A DNA stretch of 64,000 bases, from positions 1-64,000 of the forward strand of contig NZ_JAERRG010000038.1 of the NCBI RefSeq assembly GCF_016741935.1, read 5' to 3'. The notes under the pieces were generated by a model. The model did not search any database. It was not told the origin of the DNA and saw only the letters and a program-made list of their open reading frames with translations. This DNA comes from Streptomyces endocoffeicus. GTDB lineage: Bacteria; Actinomycetota; Actinomycetes; Streptomycetales; Streptomycetaceae. This document shows positions 9,646 to 19,160 of this stretch, piece by piece (position 1 is the first letter of the stretch; the number at the start of each line of letters is the position of its first letter). The position numbers were made by a program, and so were the translations under genes.

Positions 9646-9675
9646 CGCCCGGTCGAGCGGGTGGTCCGAACCGGT

Positions 9676-9795
9676 CCGCGCCCCGAGCCGCTTCGCGATC
9701 TGCGGCACGCTGAGGTCGCCTCGCCCGTCGATGAGTTGCGGCGCGGTGGTGGTGATGCGCTCACGGTCGAGGAGCCGTGTGCGCGGCCGTCCCAT
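9676..9795 (-). pseudogene. TetR-family regulator, N-terminal fragment
   Basis: From an ATG at 9795 the reading MGRPRTRLLDRERI, then LSVPQIAKRLGA, is the start and first helix-turn-helix part of a TetR regulator. About 40 residues remain before it runs out of frame into the acetyltransferase fragment. The second DNA-contacting helix and the whole ligand domain are gone. Confidence 0.5.
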
Positions 9796-9859
9796 GTACG
9801 TGTTCTCCCCTGAAGGTGTGAGAGAGGTCTTCCCGGATGTTCAGAAGGAGCACGGCGAC

Positions 9860-10330
9860 CGGAGTCGGGGCGCCTGGCTCTGGTCGGCATGGGTGTGGAG
9901 TCGGGCCTGTCGGACGTCTTCGCGCGGTACGCCGCGGACGAGCTCTTCGACGAGATCGAGGAGATCGGCCTGCGCGACGGCGCGAACCTCACGGTCGAGG
10001 GCTACGACTTCGCGCCCTCTTTCAGCATCTGGACCACCATCGAGGAGTGCCTGAACCCGCCGGTGGTCTACGAGAAGGACCGCGGCTGGTTCACCACCGC
10101 ACCGTTCAGCGAACCGGAGGTTTTCGACTTCCCCGCGGGCATCGGACCGGTGGAGTGCGTAAACGTCGAGCACGAGGAGGTGCTGCTGATCCCCCGCTGG
10201 GTGAACACGCGGCGCGTGACGTTCAAGTACGGCCTGGGCGACGACTTCATCCCCGCTCGTTCCGCGACCTGCTCACCGAGTACGGCGTCGATGAGCGGCT
10301 GGCGGTCGGACTTGCCGAGTGTCGCCTGGA
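9860..10330 (+). pseudogene. Saccharopine dehydrogenase-like fragment
   Basis: The plus strand contains a clear internal piece of a saccharopine-dehydrogenase-like (LYS9-type) protein. GMGVESGLSDVFARYAAD is followed by SIWTTIEECLNPPV, VFDFPAGIGPVECVNVEHEE and VTFKYGLGDDFI. The N-terminal NAD-binding domain is absent, and after GDDFI near 10250 the frame breaks. It ends against the 3' end of the kinase gene on the other strand, which appears to use this fragment's antisense DNA for its last codons. Confidence 0.65.
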
Positions 10331-12436
10331 CACCGAGAAGCAGAAGAGCTTGCCGGACCAACTGGCGAAGACCTGGTCGTCGGTGGGAAACGCCGACCAG
10401 GAGCCGGAGCCACCGCTGACGGGATGGTGCCAGATCTGTTGGCCGGTCTCGGCGTCGAAGCCGTAAAGCCCTTTCTTTCCCGCCAGGAGGAAGAGGCCGC
10501 GTATGGCGCCCAGGAACTGCAGCTCGCCGAGGCCGGAGCCTGCCGTCCATCGCCTCGCCCCGGTCCGGGCGTCGACGGCGTGCAAGACCTTGTCGAGGTA
10601 GCAGACGGTGTCACCGGACCGGTCGTAGCCCCGGTTTCCCCGGGCCGCGGTCCGCACGCTCCACAGGGTCTTGCCGGTCTTCGGGTCGAAGGCGGTGAGC
10701 AACCCACCGGTCGCGCCGACGGCGCCGGCGCCCGGGTAGCAGAACAGGGTTCCCTGGAGGAGATTCAGGGATCCTTGCCAGCCGAGGATCACGTTGTTCG
10801 TCGGTGGGAGACTGGTGGGCTCGCTCCAGAGCGTCTCGCCGTCGGCGGGCTTGAGTGCGAGCAGCCGCATATCGCCGTCGATGGCGTAGAGCACCTCGCT
10901 CTCGGACGGTGGATAGAGGGCGACGAGGTCCTTGGACCACAGGCGGTCGCCCGTGTCCGACGCGATGACGGTGTACCCATTGAGGATCGCTGTCGTGGAC
11001 GATTTCGACGCGCGGCCCCAGACGATCAGATGGCCCGCCCGGGTGGTGCCGACGACCATGGGTCCACCCATGTCCGGCGTCTGCCACCGCACCTCACCGG
11101 AAGACGCGTCGATGCCCTGGAGACGCCCGTCGCTTCTGGTCACGAGCAGCGAGCCGTTCGCCAACTCAAGCTCCGGCGCGCCGGCCTCGGCCGGGGACGC
11201 GGCCCACTGCTCCTTCCCGGAGCGGCCGTCGACCGCGTGGACCTTCCCGTCGGTGCGTACGGTGTAGACGCGCTTGTTGTCGGCGGTGGTGCCGGTGTTC
11301 TGGCCGCCGAGGTCCTTCCACAGGAGCTTGCCGGTGGCCCGGTCGAGGCAGACCCCCGAAGTCTCCCCGCCGCACAGCAGGGTGGACGGTGTCATCACGA
11401 GGAGGGACATGCCGGGTTGCGGGAGGTCCGCGGTCCAGGAGAGTTCGGGGATGGCGGTCGTGTCCCCGTCGCGCGACCGGAGGATCAGTGCGGTGCCCGT
11501 GGCGGCCGCAGCGACGCCGAGCACCGCGCCGGCGAGGAGGCGGCGCCTGCTGAGCAGCGGAGTGCGCACCTCGTCATGCAGGCTGCGCCGCGCCGCGGTC
11601 ACCTGCGACTGGACCGCGCCGAGCCAGCCCGCAGTGGTCGCCGGGCGCAGACAGCCCTGGAGCTGTGTGACGGTCGGACGCCGGGCGGGGTCCTTGTCGA
11701 GGCAGGCGGCGACAATGCCGAGCAGGGCCTGCGGGACGCCGGCCAGCTCCGGTTCCCCGTGGGTGGCGCGGTAGAGCAGTGCGTGCGGCGTGCCGGTCCC
11801 GAAGGGCAGGGCGCCGGTGGCGGCGAAGGCGAGCACGGCGCCGAGTGCGAATACGTCGCTGGCGGAAGTGAGCTCGGCCCCCGTCGACTGTTCGGGCGAC
11901 ATGAAGCCGGGCGACCCGATGATCTGGCCCTCCGCGGTGAGCACGGTCCCGTCGACAACCCGGCTGATGCCGAAGTCGATGACTCTGGGCCCGTCGGCGG
12001 TGAGCAGGATGTTGGACGGCTTGAGGTCGCGGTGGATGAGCCCGGCGCGGTGGATGGCGGCCAGCGCCTCGGCCAGGCCCGCGCCCAGCACGCGCAAGGT
12101 GGCCTCGGGCATGGGCCCGTGGGCCGCGATGGCGTCGGTGAGCGAGGGGCCGGGGATGTACGCGGTGGCGAGCCACGGCCGCGGCCCCTCGGGATCGGCG
12201 TCGACGACGGGCGCGGTGAAGGCCCCGCCGACCGCGCGGGCGGCGTCCACCTCGGCCTTGAAGCGCCGCCGGAAGTCGGGATCGGCGGCCAGTTCGGGGC
12301 GTATGACCTTGACGGCGACGGCACGGCCGCTGCGCGACGCGGCCAGATGGACGCGTCCCATGCCGCCCGCGCCGAGTTCCCGGATCACCCGGTAAGGCCC
12401 GATGTGCGTGGCGGTGGTGTCGCCCTGCGTGGTCAT
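10247..12436 (-). CDS. Ser/Thr protein kinase with PQQ-like beta-propeller
   Basis: This 729-residue membrane kinase starts at an ATG (12436) that overlaps the upstream kinase stop as ATGA. The Hanks-type catalytic domain occupies about residues 12-270, with the glycine loop GAGGMG, catalytic HRDLKPSN, DFG and SPEQ motifs. A single membrane segment follows (LLAGAVLGVAAAATGTALIL), then an extracytoplasmic PQQ-like propeller with repeats such as GKLLWKDLGG and GKTLWSV that probably senses a ligand or cell-wall signal. The last 25 or so residues after KLFCFSV are low-complexity Ser/Arg-rich and lie antisense to the saccharopine dehydrogenase fragment. The natural C-terminus was probably replaced. 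Confidence 0.85.
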   Translation of the reverse strand: MTTQGDTTATHIGPYRVIRELGAGGMGRVHLAASRSGRAVAVKVIRPELAADPDFRRRFKAEVDAARAVGGAFTAPVVDADPEGPRPWLATAYIPGPSLTDAIAAHGPMPEATLRVLGAGLAEALAAIHRAGLIHRDLKPSNILLTADGPRVIDFGISRVVDGTVLTAEGQIIGSPGFMSPEQSTGAELTSASDVFALGAVLAFAATGALPFGTGTPHALLYRATHGEPELAGVPQALLGIVAACLDKDPARRPTVTQLQGCLRPATTAGWLGAVQSQVTAARRSLHDEVRTPLLSRRRLLAGAVLGVAAAATGTALILRSRDGDTTAIPELSWTADLPQPGMSLLVMTPSTLLCGGETSGVCLDRATGKLLWKDLGGQNTGTTADNKRVYTVRTDGKVHAVDGRSGKEQWAASPAEAGAPELELANGSLLVTRSDGRLQGIDASSGEVRWQTPDMGGPMVVGTTRAGHLIVWGRASKSSTTAILNGYTVIASDTGDRLWSKDLVALYPPSESEVLYAIDGDMRLLALKPADGETLWSEPTSLPPTNNVILGWQGSLNLLQGTLFCYPGAGAVGATGGLLTAFDPKTGKTLWSVRTAARGNRGYDRSGDTVCYLDKVLHAVDARTGARRWTAGSGLGELQFLGAIRGLFLLAGKKGLYGFDAETGQQIWHHPVSGGSGSWSAFPTDDQVFASWSGKLFCFSVSRRHSASPTASRSSTPYSVSRSRNERG

Positions 12437-14646
12437 GGGGTGGGGCTCCGGAAGGCGTAGAGGGTGGTGTCGGACGCGGCGTAGACGGTCGTGCCGGAAG
12501 TCTGCACCGACCAGGACTTCTTGCTCTTGGCTTCGGCCCCGGATGCCTGGTGCGCCCACAGCGGTTTGCCGTCCGAGGCGCGCAGGACGATGAAGCCCGG
12601 GGTGTCGGCGCCGAACAGGGAGAGCGCCACCAGGGGCTCGGTGGCGGAGGGGCCTGGGTCGAGTGCGCCCGCGGGGTTGAGGGTCAGCGGGCTCGGGGTG
12701 TGCCACAGCTGGCCGCCGTGGCGCAGGTCGAGGGCGAAGACGGTGCTCTGGCCGTCCGCGACGTAGGCCCGCTTGCCGTGGACTGTGGTGGGGCTCAGGT
12801 TGGTCGTCTCGCTGACGGCGGTCCACAGGTCGCGGCCGTCGGAGGTGCTCAACGCCCGCACCTTGACGTGGGTGACCAGCAACACGTTGCCGTCGGTGGC
12901 CAGGCTCGGGTAGGTGCCGGGCTTGATGACGTCTCGGACCGTCCAGTGCACCTCGCCGGAACGCAGTTCGATTCTGTGGACGTTGCCGTTGTCCTGCAAA
13001 AAGCAATGGCGCCCGTCGGAGATGGCCTGGAAGTCGGAGCCGTTCACCGTGCGGGACCAGAGCACCGACCCCTCGGCGAGGTCCACGGCGCACACGCTGC
13101 CCTGCTTGCCGTTGGTGCTGACGACGGCGACTGAGCCGGCGACGCAGAGAACGTCCTGGACTTGGTCGGCGTACGAGTTCGTGTCCTTCTGCTCGGTGAC
13201 CATGTGGGTGAACTTCAGGTCACCCTTGGCATCCACGCCGAGCAAGTAGCCGCGCTCACCTGCCCAGGCTGTGCCGAACAGCGTCGAGCCCCGGACTGTG
13301 AGCCAGTCCGGCCCGCTGGAAGCGTCGGACGGTATGCGGGCCTTGGCCGCCCAGCGTTCCTTTCCGGTCCTGGTGTCGTAGGCGATGGCGGCCTGCCTGT
13401 CCCAATGCACCAACGTGGAGCCGAGGAGCCGTAGTTGGCCGTTCTCCACCCGCCGCAGCGGGCTCGACCACTGCGGCTCCGGGCCCGCGGGTGCCTTGGC
13501 CCGGGGCCGGACCGTGGTACCCGCGCTACCGCCACGGCCCGGGGTGCGGCCGGGATCCGACCGCCGCCTGGCCATGACCGCGGCGCCCGCGGCCACCGTG
13601 GCGGTGCCACCGACCGCGGTGATCCACATGAAGCGGCGGCGGCTCGGCCTGCTCGGGTCCGCCGTGGTCGGCGAGGTCATGGGCATGGGGGGTGCGGCCA
13701 CCAGGACGGCGGCGTGCGCCTCGCGTGCGGCGAGGTCGTCCCGCAGGCCCGATGTGAGCAGCGCGGACGGTTCGGTGGGGCCGGACGCGGCCAGCACCGA
13801 GGTGCTGGGCGGCCTGCGGGCGGGATCCTTGTCCAGGCAGGCGGCGACCAGCGGGCGCAACCCGTCGGGTACCCCGTCCAGACGTGGCGGGGCGTGGACG
13901 GCCCGGTAGAGGATCTCGGCCGTGTTTCCGGCGCCGAAGGGGCCCTGGCCGGTGGCCGCGAAGACCAGGACACAGCCGAGGGAGAAGACATCGGACGCCG
14001 GTCCGGCCTCGCGGCTCGACACGATCTGCTCGGGGGCCATGAACCCGGGCGTCCCGATCACGGCGTCCGTCCGGGTCACCTGCGTCGCGTCAGCAGCTCG
14101 GCTGATGCCGAAGTCGATGACACGAGGCCCGTCTTCTGCCACGAGCACATTGCCGGGCTTGAGGTCGCGGTGGACGATTCCGGCGGAGTGGATCGCGAGC
14201 AGCGCCTCGGCGAGGCCGGTGCCCAGGGCCCGCAGGGCCGGCTCGGGCAGCGAGCCGAAGCGGCGTATGACATCGTGCAGGGACGGTGCGGGGATGTACG
14301 CGGTGGCCAACCAGGGCTGCTGGGCGTCGGCGTCCGCGTCGAGCACCGGCGGGGTGTAGAACCCGCTGACCCTACGGGCGGCATCGGCCTCGCGCCGGAA
14401 ACGCCCGCGGAAGTTCGGCATCTCGGCGTACTCGGGCCGGATGACCTTCAGGGCGACCAGGCGTGACCCAGGTGACCTGGCCAGGAAGACCTGGCCCATG
14501 CCGCCTTCGCCCAGGAGCTGGAAGACCTCGTAGGGGCCGATTCGGCCCGGGCTCTGCTGCCGTGGGACCGTCGTGTGCGGCTGGAAGACTTTTGTGTGCG
14601 GCTGCGGAACCGTGGGGTCGCTGCCGCCATGCGCCGGTGTGTGCAC
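12433..14646 (-). CDS. Ser/Thr protein kinase with PQQ-like beta-propeller
   Basis: This 737-residue paralogue of the next kinase has a Gln/Pro-rich 35-residue leader and a kinase domain at about 38-300. Motifs visible are GEGGMG, VALKV with the ATP lysine, HRDLKPGN, DFG and APEQ. A membrane segment around 340-365 (FMWITAVGGTATVAAGAAV) is followed by an outer propeller domain with blades such as GKERWAAKA and GSVLWSRTV. It lies 18 bp after the one-TM protein gene and overlaps the second kinase by ATGA, giving a three-gene operon. Kinases of this build commonly feed into SARP regulators, and one sits divergently next door. Confidence 0.88.
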   Translation of the reverse strand: MHTPAHGGSDPTVPQPHTKVFQPHTTVPRQQSPGRIGPYEVFQLLGEGGMGQVFLARSPGSRLVALKVIRPEYAEMPNFRGRFRREADAARRVSGFYTPPVLDADADAQQPWLATAYIPAPSLHDVIRRFGSLPEPALRALGTGLAEALLAIHSAGIVHRDLKPGNVLVAEDGPRVIDFGISRAADATQVTRTDAVIGTPGFMAPEQIVSSREAGPASDVFSLGCVLVFAATGQGPFGAGNTAEILYRAVHAPPRLDGVPDGLRPLVAACLDKDPARRPPSTSVLAASGPTEPSALLTSGLRDDLAAREAHAAVLVAAPPMPMTSPTTADPSRPSRRRFMWITAVGGTATVAAGAAVMARRRSDPGRTPGRGGSAGTTVRPRAKAPAGPEPQWSSPLRRVENGQLRLLGSTLVHWDRQAAIAYDTRTGKERWAAKARIPSDASSGPDWLTVRGSTLFGTAWAGERGYLLGVDAKGDLKFTHMVTEQKDTNSYADQVQDVLCVAGSVAVVSTNGKQGSVCAVDLAEGSVLWSRTVNGSDFQAISDGRHCFLQDNGNVHRIELRSGEVHWTVRDVIKPGTYPSLATDGNVLLVTHVKVRALSTSDGRDLWTAVSETTNLSPTTVHGKRAYVADGQSTVFALDLRHGGQLWHTPSPLTLNPAGALDPGPSATEPLVALSLFGADTPGFIVLRASDGKPLWAHQASGAEAKSKKSWSVQTSGTTVYAASDTTLYAFRSPTP

Positions 14647-14664
14647 TGTGGTCGTGGATGCGGG

Positions 14665-15576
14665 TCAGCTCAGCGAACCGAGTACGTCGCGGGCGGCGGC
14701 GGCGACGGCGTCCTCGGCCCGCTGCTGGTTCGTGCCGGGCTCCCTGGTGTCGTAGGTAATGCTCGCGGTGAACTCGGCGTTGCCCTCACGGACGATCACC
14801 TGAGCCTCTGCCAGGTGGAAGGGGTCCTTGTCCACACCATGCACGACGTAGGCGTCCTCGCCGAGCCCGCTGAGCGACCGGGAGTCGGTGATCGTGCGCA
14901 TCTTCTTCAAGGCCTCGATGGCGCTCTTCTTGTGTATGTCGAACATGCCACTCGCCGACGGGCCGACCGTGAGGTTCACCCGCAGTTTCAGCGAACCGCC
15001 GCCCGAGCCGAACGGCGTTTCCCAGCTCGGCATCCTGGTGATCAACGCTGCCATGGTGGCATTGTCGAACTGCGACGGCTTGCACTCGGTTTCCGGTGCG
15101 ATGCGTGCGATGGTGGACGCCTTGATCAGCTGGCACCCTTGGGGCACCTTGGTGAACGATTTCCCCGCCGACGTCGGCGCCTGCGGCATGGCGGCGCCGC
15201 CCGGGGCGCCGGACTGTTTCCCCTCCGCAGTGTTTTCGTCGTCGCCCCCCGACATGGCGATGACCATACCGACGATCGCGGCCACGGCGAGGGCCGCACC
15301 GGCTCCGATCAGCCAGGGCCGCGTACGGGTACCGCGCGGCCACCCCGAGCCCGGGCCACCGTACTGCGGCGGCGTCGCTGGGGCCGTCTGCGTCCAGGCC
15401 GAAGGCGTGCCCGGCGACTGGGGCGAGACCGGAGGCGGCGCATGGCCCGGCGGGGGCGGCACCTGCCCCGGGTCCTGCGCCGCAGGACCCCACCCTGGCC
15501 TTCCCTGAGGGAGCGTCTGGGCGGGGCCAGTCTCGCCGGAGCCCTGCCGGGGGTCCGACTGCGGGGTCTCATTCAC
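14665..15576 (-). CDS. Single-pass membrane protein with Pro-rich cytoplasmic tail
   Basis: Reading from a GTG at 15576 gives 303 residues. A Pro/Gly/Gln-rich cytoplasmic segment (about 1-85) is followed by one membrane helix (LIGAGAALAVAAIVGMVIAM) and a 190-residue outer domain. That domain has two Cys residues (GCQLIKAS and TECKPSQF), somewhat like DUF3558-type lipoproteins. It is the first gene of the kinase operon. A disordered proline-rich tail is a typical kinase substrate or docking region. I do not recognise a specific function. Longer starts up to 15942 exist but run through DNA lacking protein-like sequence. Confidence 0.7.
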   Translation of the reverse strand: MNETPQSDPRQGSGETGPAQTLPQGRPGWGPAAQDPGQVPPPPGHAPPPVSPQSPGTPSAWTQTAPATPPQYGGPGSGWPRGTRTRPWLIGAGAALAVAAIVGMVIAMSGGDDENTAEGKQSGAPGGAAMPQAPTSAGKSFTKVPQGCQLIKASTIARIAPETECKPSQFDNATMAALITRMPSWETPFGSGGGSLKLRVNLTVGPSASGMFDIHKKSAIEALKKMRTITDSRSLSGLGEDAYVVHGVDKDPFHLAEAQVIVREGNAEFTASITYDTREPGTNQQRAEDAVAAAARDVLGSLS

Positions 15577-15611
15577 GGGGTTGCTCGCTTTCCGTACGGT
15601 TCTCGCCATCG

Positions 15612-15632
15612 GGGACCGGCAGGGCCGGTCCC
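15612..15632. promoter_or_regulatory. Palindrome between the kinase operon and the SARP gene
   Basis: A perfect 9-bp inverted repeat with a 3-nt loop (15612-15620 with 15624-15632) lies in the 175-bp divergent promoter region. It could be an operator or a leader hairpin. The 15 bases starting at 15624 also occur at 4086-4100, inside the hairpin near the permease gene. Confidence 0.4.
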
Positions 15633-15751
15633 GTCGATCGGGCAGGAGCGAAGGCGCGCCGGGGCCCGACACAACTTGCAAAAACCTTTCGTGAGGCGAT
15701 GCAATGCCGATGAAATTTCGCTGAAGCAAGGACTTGGGGGACTGCGGGACC

Positions 15752-18715
15752 ATGGGGGACTTCGAGGTGGGCGCGGTTCCGGAGGATTCAGGGGCGGAAC
15801 CGGCAGAGGCGACGGGACGGCTGCGGATCGACCTGCTCGGCCCGGTCAGAGCCCGCCGGGGCGGGGCACCGCTCGACATCGGGCCCGTACGGCGGCAGGC
15901 GGTGCTGACCGTGTTGATCCTGCGTATGGAGAGACTGGTCACCCACCAGCAACTGCTTGATGGCGTATGGGGAACCGATCCCCCGGGGACGGGCCGCCGG
16001 GTCCTGCCGAGCTACGTCTACCCGCTGCGCAAGGCACTGGACGTGCCCGGGGCCCGGCCTGCCGAGTCGTTGATCCGCAGCGAGCACGGCGGGTACCGCT
16101 TCGTGCCGGGCGGCGCCCGGACGGACATCAGTCAGCTGGCCGAACAGGCCGTCGGCGCCCGACGTGCGAAGGCCGCGGGCGAACTCGCCACCGCCCTTGA
16201 CCACTGCACCCGGGCCCTGCGGCTGTTCCGTGGCGAGCCGCTGCCCGGCCTGCCGGGACCATTCGCCGACGCGGAGCGGCAGCATCTCGCCCAGCGGCGG
16301 CGCACACTCCACGAACAGCGGGTGGAGTGCCTGGTGCTCCTCGGCCGCTACACGGATGCCCTGGACGACCTCATGGACGTGCCCACGGCAGAGCCGTACG
16401 ACGAACCGCTCGCCGCCCTGCGGATGCGCGCGCTGTACGGCAGCGGCCGACAGGCCGAGGCGCTCACCGCCTACCAGGAGACACGGGACTCGCTCCTCGA
16501 CGAACTGGGGGTGGAGCCCGGTGAGGAACTGCGCCGGGTACACCAGGGCGTCCTGCGCCGGGACGACTTGCTGCTGCTCGGCCAGGCGGCGCGGCAGCGC
16601 GCGGCCGGGTCCGCGTCCGCACTCGAGCAACCCCCGGCGGGGCGGAACGAACTGCCCGGCGACACCGCCTGCCTCGTCGGCCGGGACGCGGAACTCGCCC
16701 TGCTCACCGCGCCCGTGCCCGCCGGGGCCGTGTCGGTGGCGGCCGTGGACGGCACGGCGGGCATCGGCAAGACCGCGCTGGTGGTCCGTGCCGCCTGGAT
16801 GCTTCGCGACCAGTACCCCGACGGCTGTCTGTTCGTGGACCTGCACGCGTACGGCGCCGCACACGAGAGCCTCCGCCCACAGCGGGCTCTGCACCGGCTG
16901 CTGCGCGCCGTCAACAGCGCCGACGGCGATCTGCCGGACGACCTGGACGAGTTGGTCACGGCCTGGCGCGCGGCCACCAGCTCCCTGCGGCTGCTGCTGG
17001 TCGTGGACGACGCCCGCGGCGCGGAGCAGGTGCGCACCCTGCTGCCCGCGGGCCCGGGCAGCAGGGTGCTGGTGGCCAGCCGACAGCGCCTGTCCGGACT
17101 CGACGCCGACCTGCGGCTCACCGTGGAGCCCCTCAGCACGGGCGAGGCAGTCACACTGCTCACGCACCTCCTGGGTGAGACGCGGGCCGAGCGGGAACCA
17201 GCGGCCGCGCATGAACTCGCCCGGCGCTGCGGGGGTCTGCCCCTGGCACTGCGGATCATGGGGGCCCGGCTGCAGAGCCGCCCGTACTGGACGCTGGCCC
17301 ACCTGGTGGACCGGATGTCGGACGACGCGCGCCGCCTCGGCGAACTGCGGGCCGGTGACCGCAGCGTGGAGGCCGCCTTTCTGATGTCGTACGACCAGCT
17401 CGCGCCCGAACTGCGGCGCGCTTTCCGCGCGTTGGGTCTGTCGCCGACCGCCGGATTCGACGCGCTCACCCCTGCCGTCATGCTGGGCCGTTCCCGCGAG
17501 GACACTGAGGATCTCCTGGAGCGCCTGGTCGACGCGAGTCTGCTGCAGCAGCCGCAGCCCGGCCGCTACCGGCTGCACGACCTCGTACGGGATCACACTT
17601 GCCGCCTCGCCGCCACGGCGCCCGAAGAGTCCGCCGCGGACCGCGTCGCCGTACTGCTCCTCTACACAGCCGCCGGCCGGATCGCCAGCGACTGGGGTCC
17701 CGAGGGCTTTCCGACCGGCCCGGACGTCTCCGGCTCGCCCTTCCCTCGCTGGCTGGAGGCCGCCGCATGGCTGGACGCGGCGGGCGGTGAACTGGTCGAC
17801 GTGGTGGCCTACGCCGCCGCCGCCGGAGAGCATGACCTGGCCTGCTGGATCGCCGAGAGCGTGGTCGACCACCTGGTCCGCCAGGGCCGCTTCCATGAGT
17901 GCCGGGCGGCCCTGGAGGTCGCGCTGCCCTGCGCGGACCTAGCCGCCGACCGGCGGATGTCCTCCTCCCTGCGGAACTGCATGGCCACCGCCGACATCTA
18001 CCAGGGACGCTTCCGGCAGGGGCATGCCTGGAGTGCCGACGCGCTGCGCCTCGCCCGCCGCCAGGGCGACCTGCGCGAACAGGCCCGGGCGATCGCCGGG
18101 CTGGGCGCCACGAAGCGGGCGACGGGCCGCACTGCGGAGGCGGTCGCCCACCTCAGCGAGGTGGTGGACCTCGCGGCCCGACTCGACGACGACTGGCTGG
18201 CCGGGATGGCGAACTGCAACCTCGGCGCCATCTCCGACCAACAGGGGCAGCACGAGGAGGCGCTAGCGTACTACGCCACCTCCCTCGCCTTCGCCGAGAA
18301 GATCGGCCGGCCCAGGATGATCAGCAAGACCCTGTGTTTCGCCGCCGAGGCCTGCCTGGCACTCGGGCGGCATGCGGTGGCCAGGACCCTGCTGGGACGG
18401 GCGGCCGGCCTGGCCCGGGAGGTCGCGGACCCGCAGCTGCGCGCGGTGAGCCTGTCCCTGCTCGGCGCCGCGGAACACGGTCAGGGAGACCTGCGCCTGG
18501 CTGTCGCCCTCCACCACGAGGCCCTGTCCACGCTCACCGAGCACACGAGTACACCGCTGGAGGCGGAGGTCCGCCGCCGTCTCGGGAACACCTACGCGGC
18601 GGCGGGGCGCAGTGCCGAGGCAACGCGGCAGTTCCGCATCGCCCGCTCCCTGACCGGAGCCGAGGAGCAGAGTTGCCCCTCCTCCCTATCCGTGAACAAC
18701 CCGAGCACGCGGTAG
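15752..18715 (+). CDS. AfsR-like SARP regulator (wHTH-BTAD-NB-ARC-TPR)
   Basis: This regulator has 987 residues from the ATG at 15752; a TTG at 15734 is an alternative. The N-terminal OmpR-type winged helix (about 20-105, LRIDLLGPVRARRGG onward) is followed by a bacterial transcriptional activation domain (110-265). An NB-ARC ATPase comes next, with Walker A GTAGIGKTAL near residue 333 and LLVVDD near 415. TPR repeats make up the last 300 residues. AfsR-type SARPs activate secondary metabolite genes, often after phosphorylation by a Ser/Thr kinase. The divergent twin-kinase operon makes a local phospho-relay likely. Its targets cannot be read from the window. Confidence 0.9.
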   Translation: MGDFEVGAVPEDSGAEPAEATGRLRIDLLGPVRARRGGAPLDIGPVRRQAVLTVLILRMERLVTHQQLLDGVWGTDPPGTGRRVLPSYVYPLRKALDVPGARPAESLIRSEHGGYRFVPGGARTDISQLAEQAVGARRAKAAGELATALDHCTRALRLFRGEPLPGLPGPFADAERQHLAQRRRTLHEQRVECLVLLGRYTDALDDLMDVPTAEPYDEPLAALRMRALYGSGRQAEALTAYQETRDSLLDELGVEPGEELRRVHQGVLRRDDLLLLGQAARQRAAGSASALEQPPAGRNELPGDTACLVGRDAELALLTAPVPAGAVSVAAVDGTAGIGKTALVVRAAWMLRDQYPDGCLFVDLHAYGAAHESLRPQRALHRLLRAVNSADGDLPDDLDELVTAWRAATSSLRLLLVVDDARGAEQVRTLLPAGPGSRVLVASRQRLSGLDADLRLTVEPLSTGEAVTLLTHLLGETRAEREPAAAHELARRCGGLPLALRIMGARLQSRPYWTLAHLVDRMSDDARRLGELRAGDRSVEAAFLMSYDQLAPELRRAFRALGLSPTAGFDALTPAVMLGRSREDTEDLLERLVDASLLQQPQPGRYRLHDLVRDHTCRLAATAPEESAADRVAVLLLYTAAGRIASDWGPEGFPTGPDVSGSPFPRWLEAAAWLDAAGGELVDVVAYAAAAGEHDLACWIAESVVDHLVRQGRFHECRAALEVALPCADLAADRRMSSSLRNCMATADIYQGRFRQGHAWSADALRLARRQGDLREQARAIAGLGATKRATGRTAEAVAHLSEVVDLAARLDDDWLAGMANCNLGAISDQQGQHEEALAYYATSLAFAEKIGRPRMISKTLCFAAEACLALGRHAVARTLLGRAAGLAREVADPQLRAVSLSLLGAAEHGQGDLRLAVALHHEALSTLTEHTSTPLEAEVRRRLGNTYAAAGRSAEATRQFRIARSLTGAEEQSCPSSLSVNNPSTR

Positions 18716-19160
18716 CGGCGCACATGGTCAGGCCCAGGCCTCTTGACCGTAGGTCCGGCCCAGGTGCCGCAATGAGCACTCATGACCATTGCCGTCCGCT
18801 GTCGGCCCGGCGGCGCGTGGACCCTTCTGATCTCCACAGTGATCTCTGCCCCGACTGCTCGCTGGGATCCGCTGGGCTTCGGCGCCGGCAGAAACCGGAG
18901 CGGGAGACAGCGAGGACCCGGCGTCTCCGGGTGATGGTCACCGGCCGTGGGAGAGAGCACGGTTGATCTGAAGGAGCTGCTGTTATCTGGCGTTGCCGAC
19001 GTGGCGATCGCGTCGGTAGAGGCAGAACCGACCTGCGACAGAGCCACGATTCACCCGCCGCCGGCCCTCGGCCTGCGCTGCGCTGTACACGGGTCCGGGG
19101 CAGCGGTCAGTGAACCGCATCGGATCGAATGGAGACTCGTTTCCATGAAAGGATCGAGTC
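18716..19160. other. Gene-free stretch
   Basis: I see no supported gene in these 445 bases between the SARP stop and the IS debris. Reading frames are open by composition only. Confidence 0.5.

Noticed and set aside
10319..12460. Long plus-strand open frame opposite the second kinase
   Set aside because: It is the shadow of the kinase and propeller codons; no domain or start signal is seen.
15788..17896. Minus-strand open frame of about 700 codons opposite the SARP gene
   Set aside because: It is antisense to well-defined wHTH, BTAD and NB-ARC domains and has no protein-like features.
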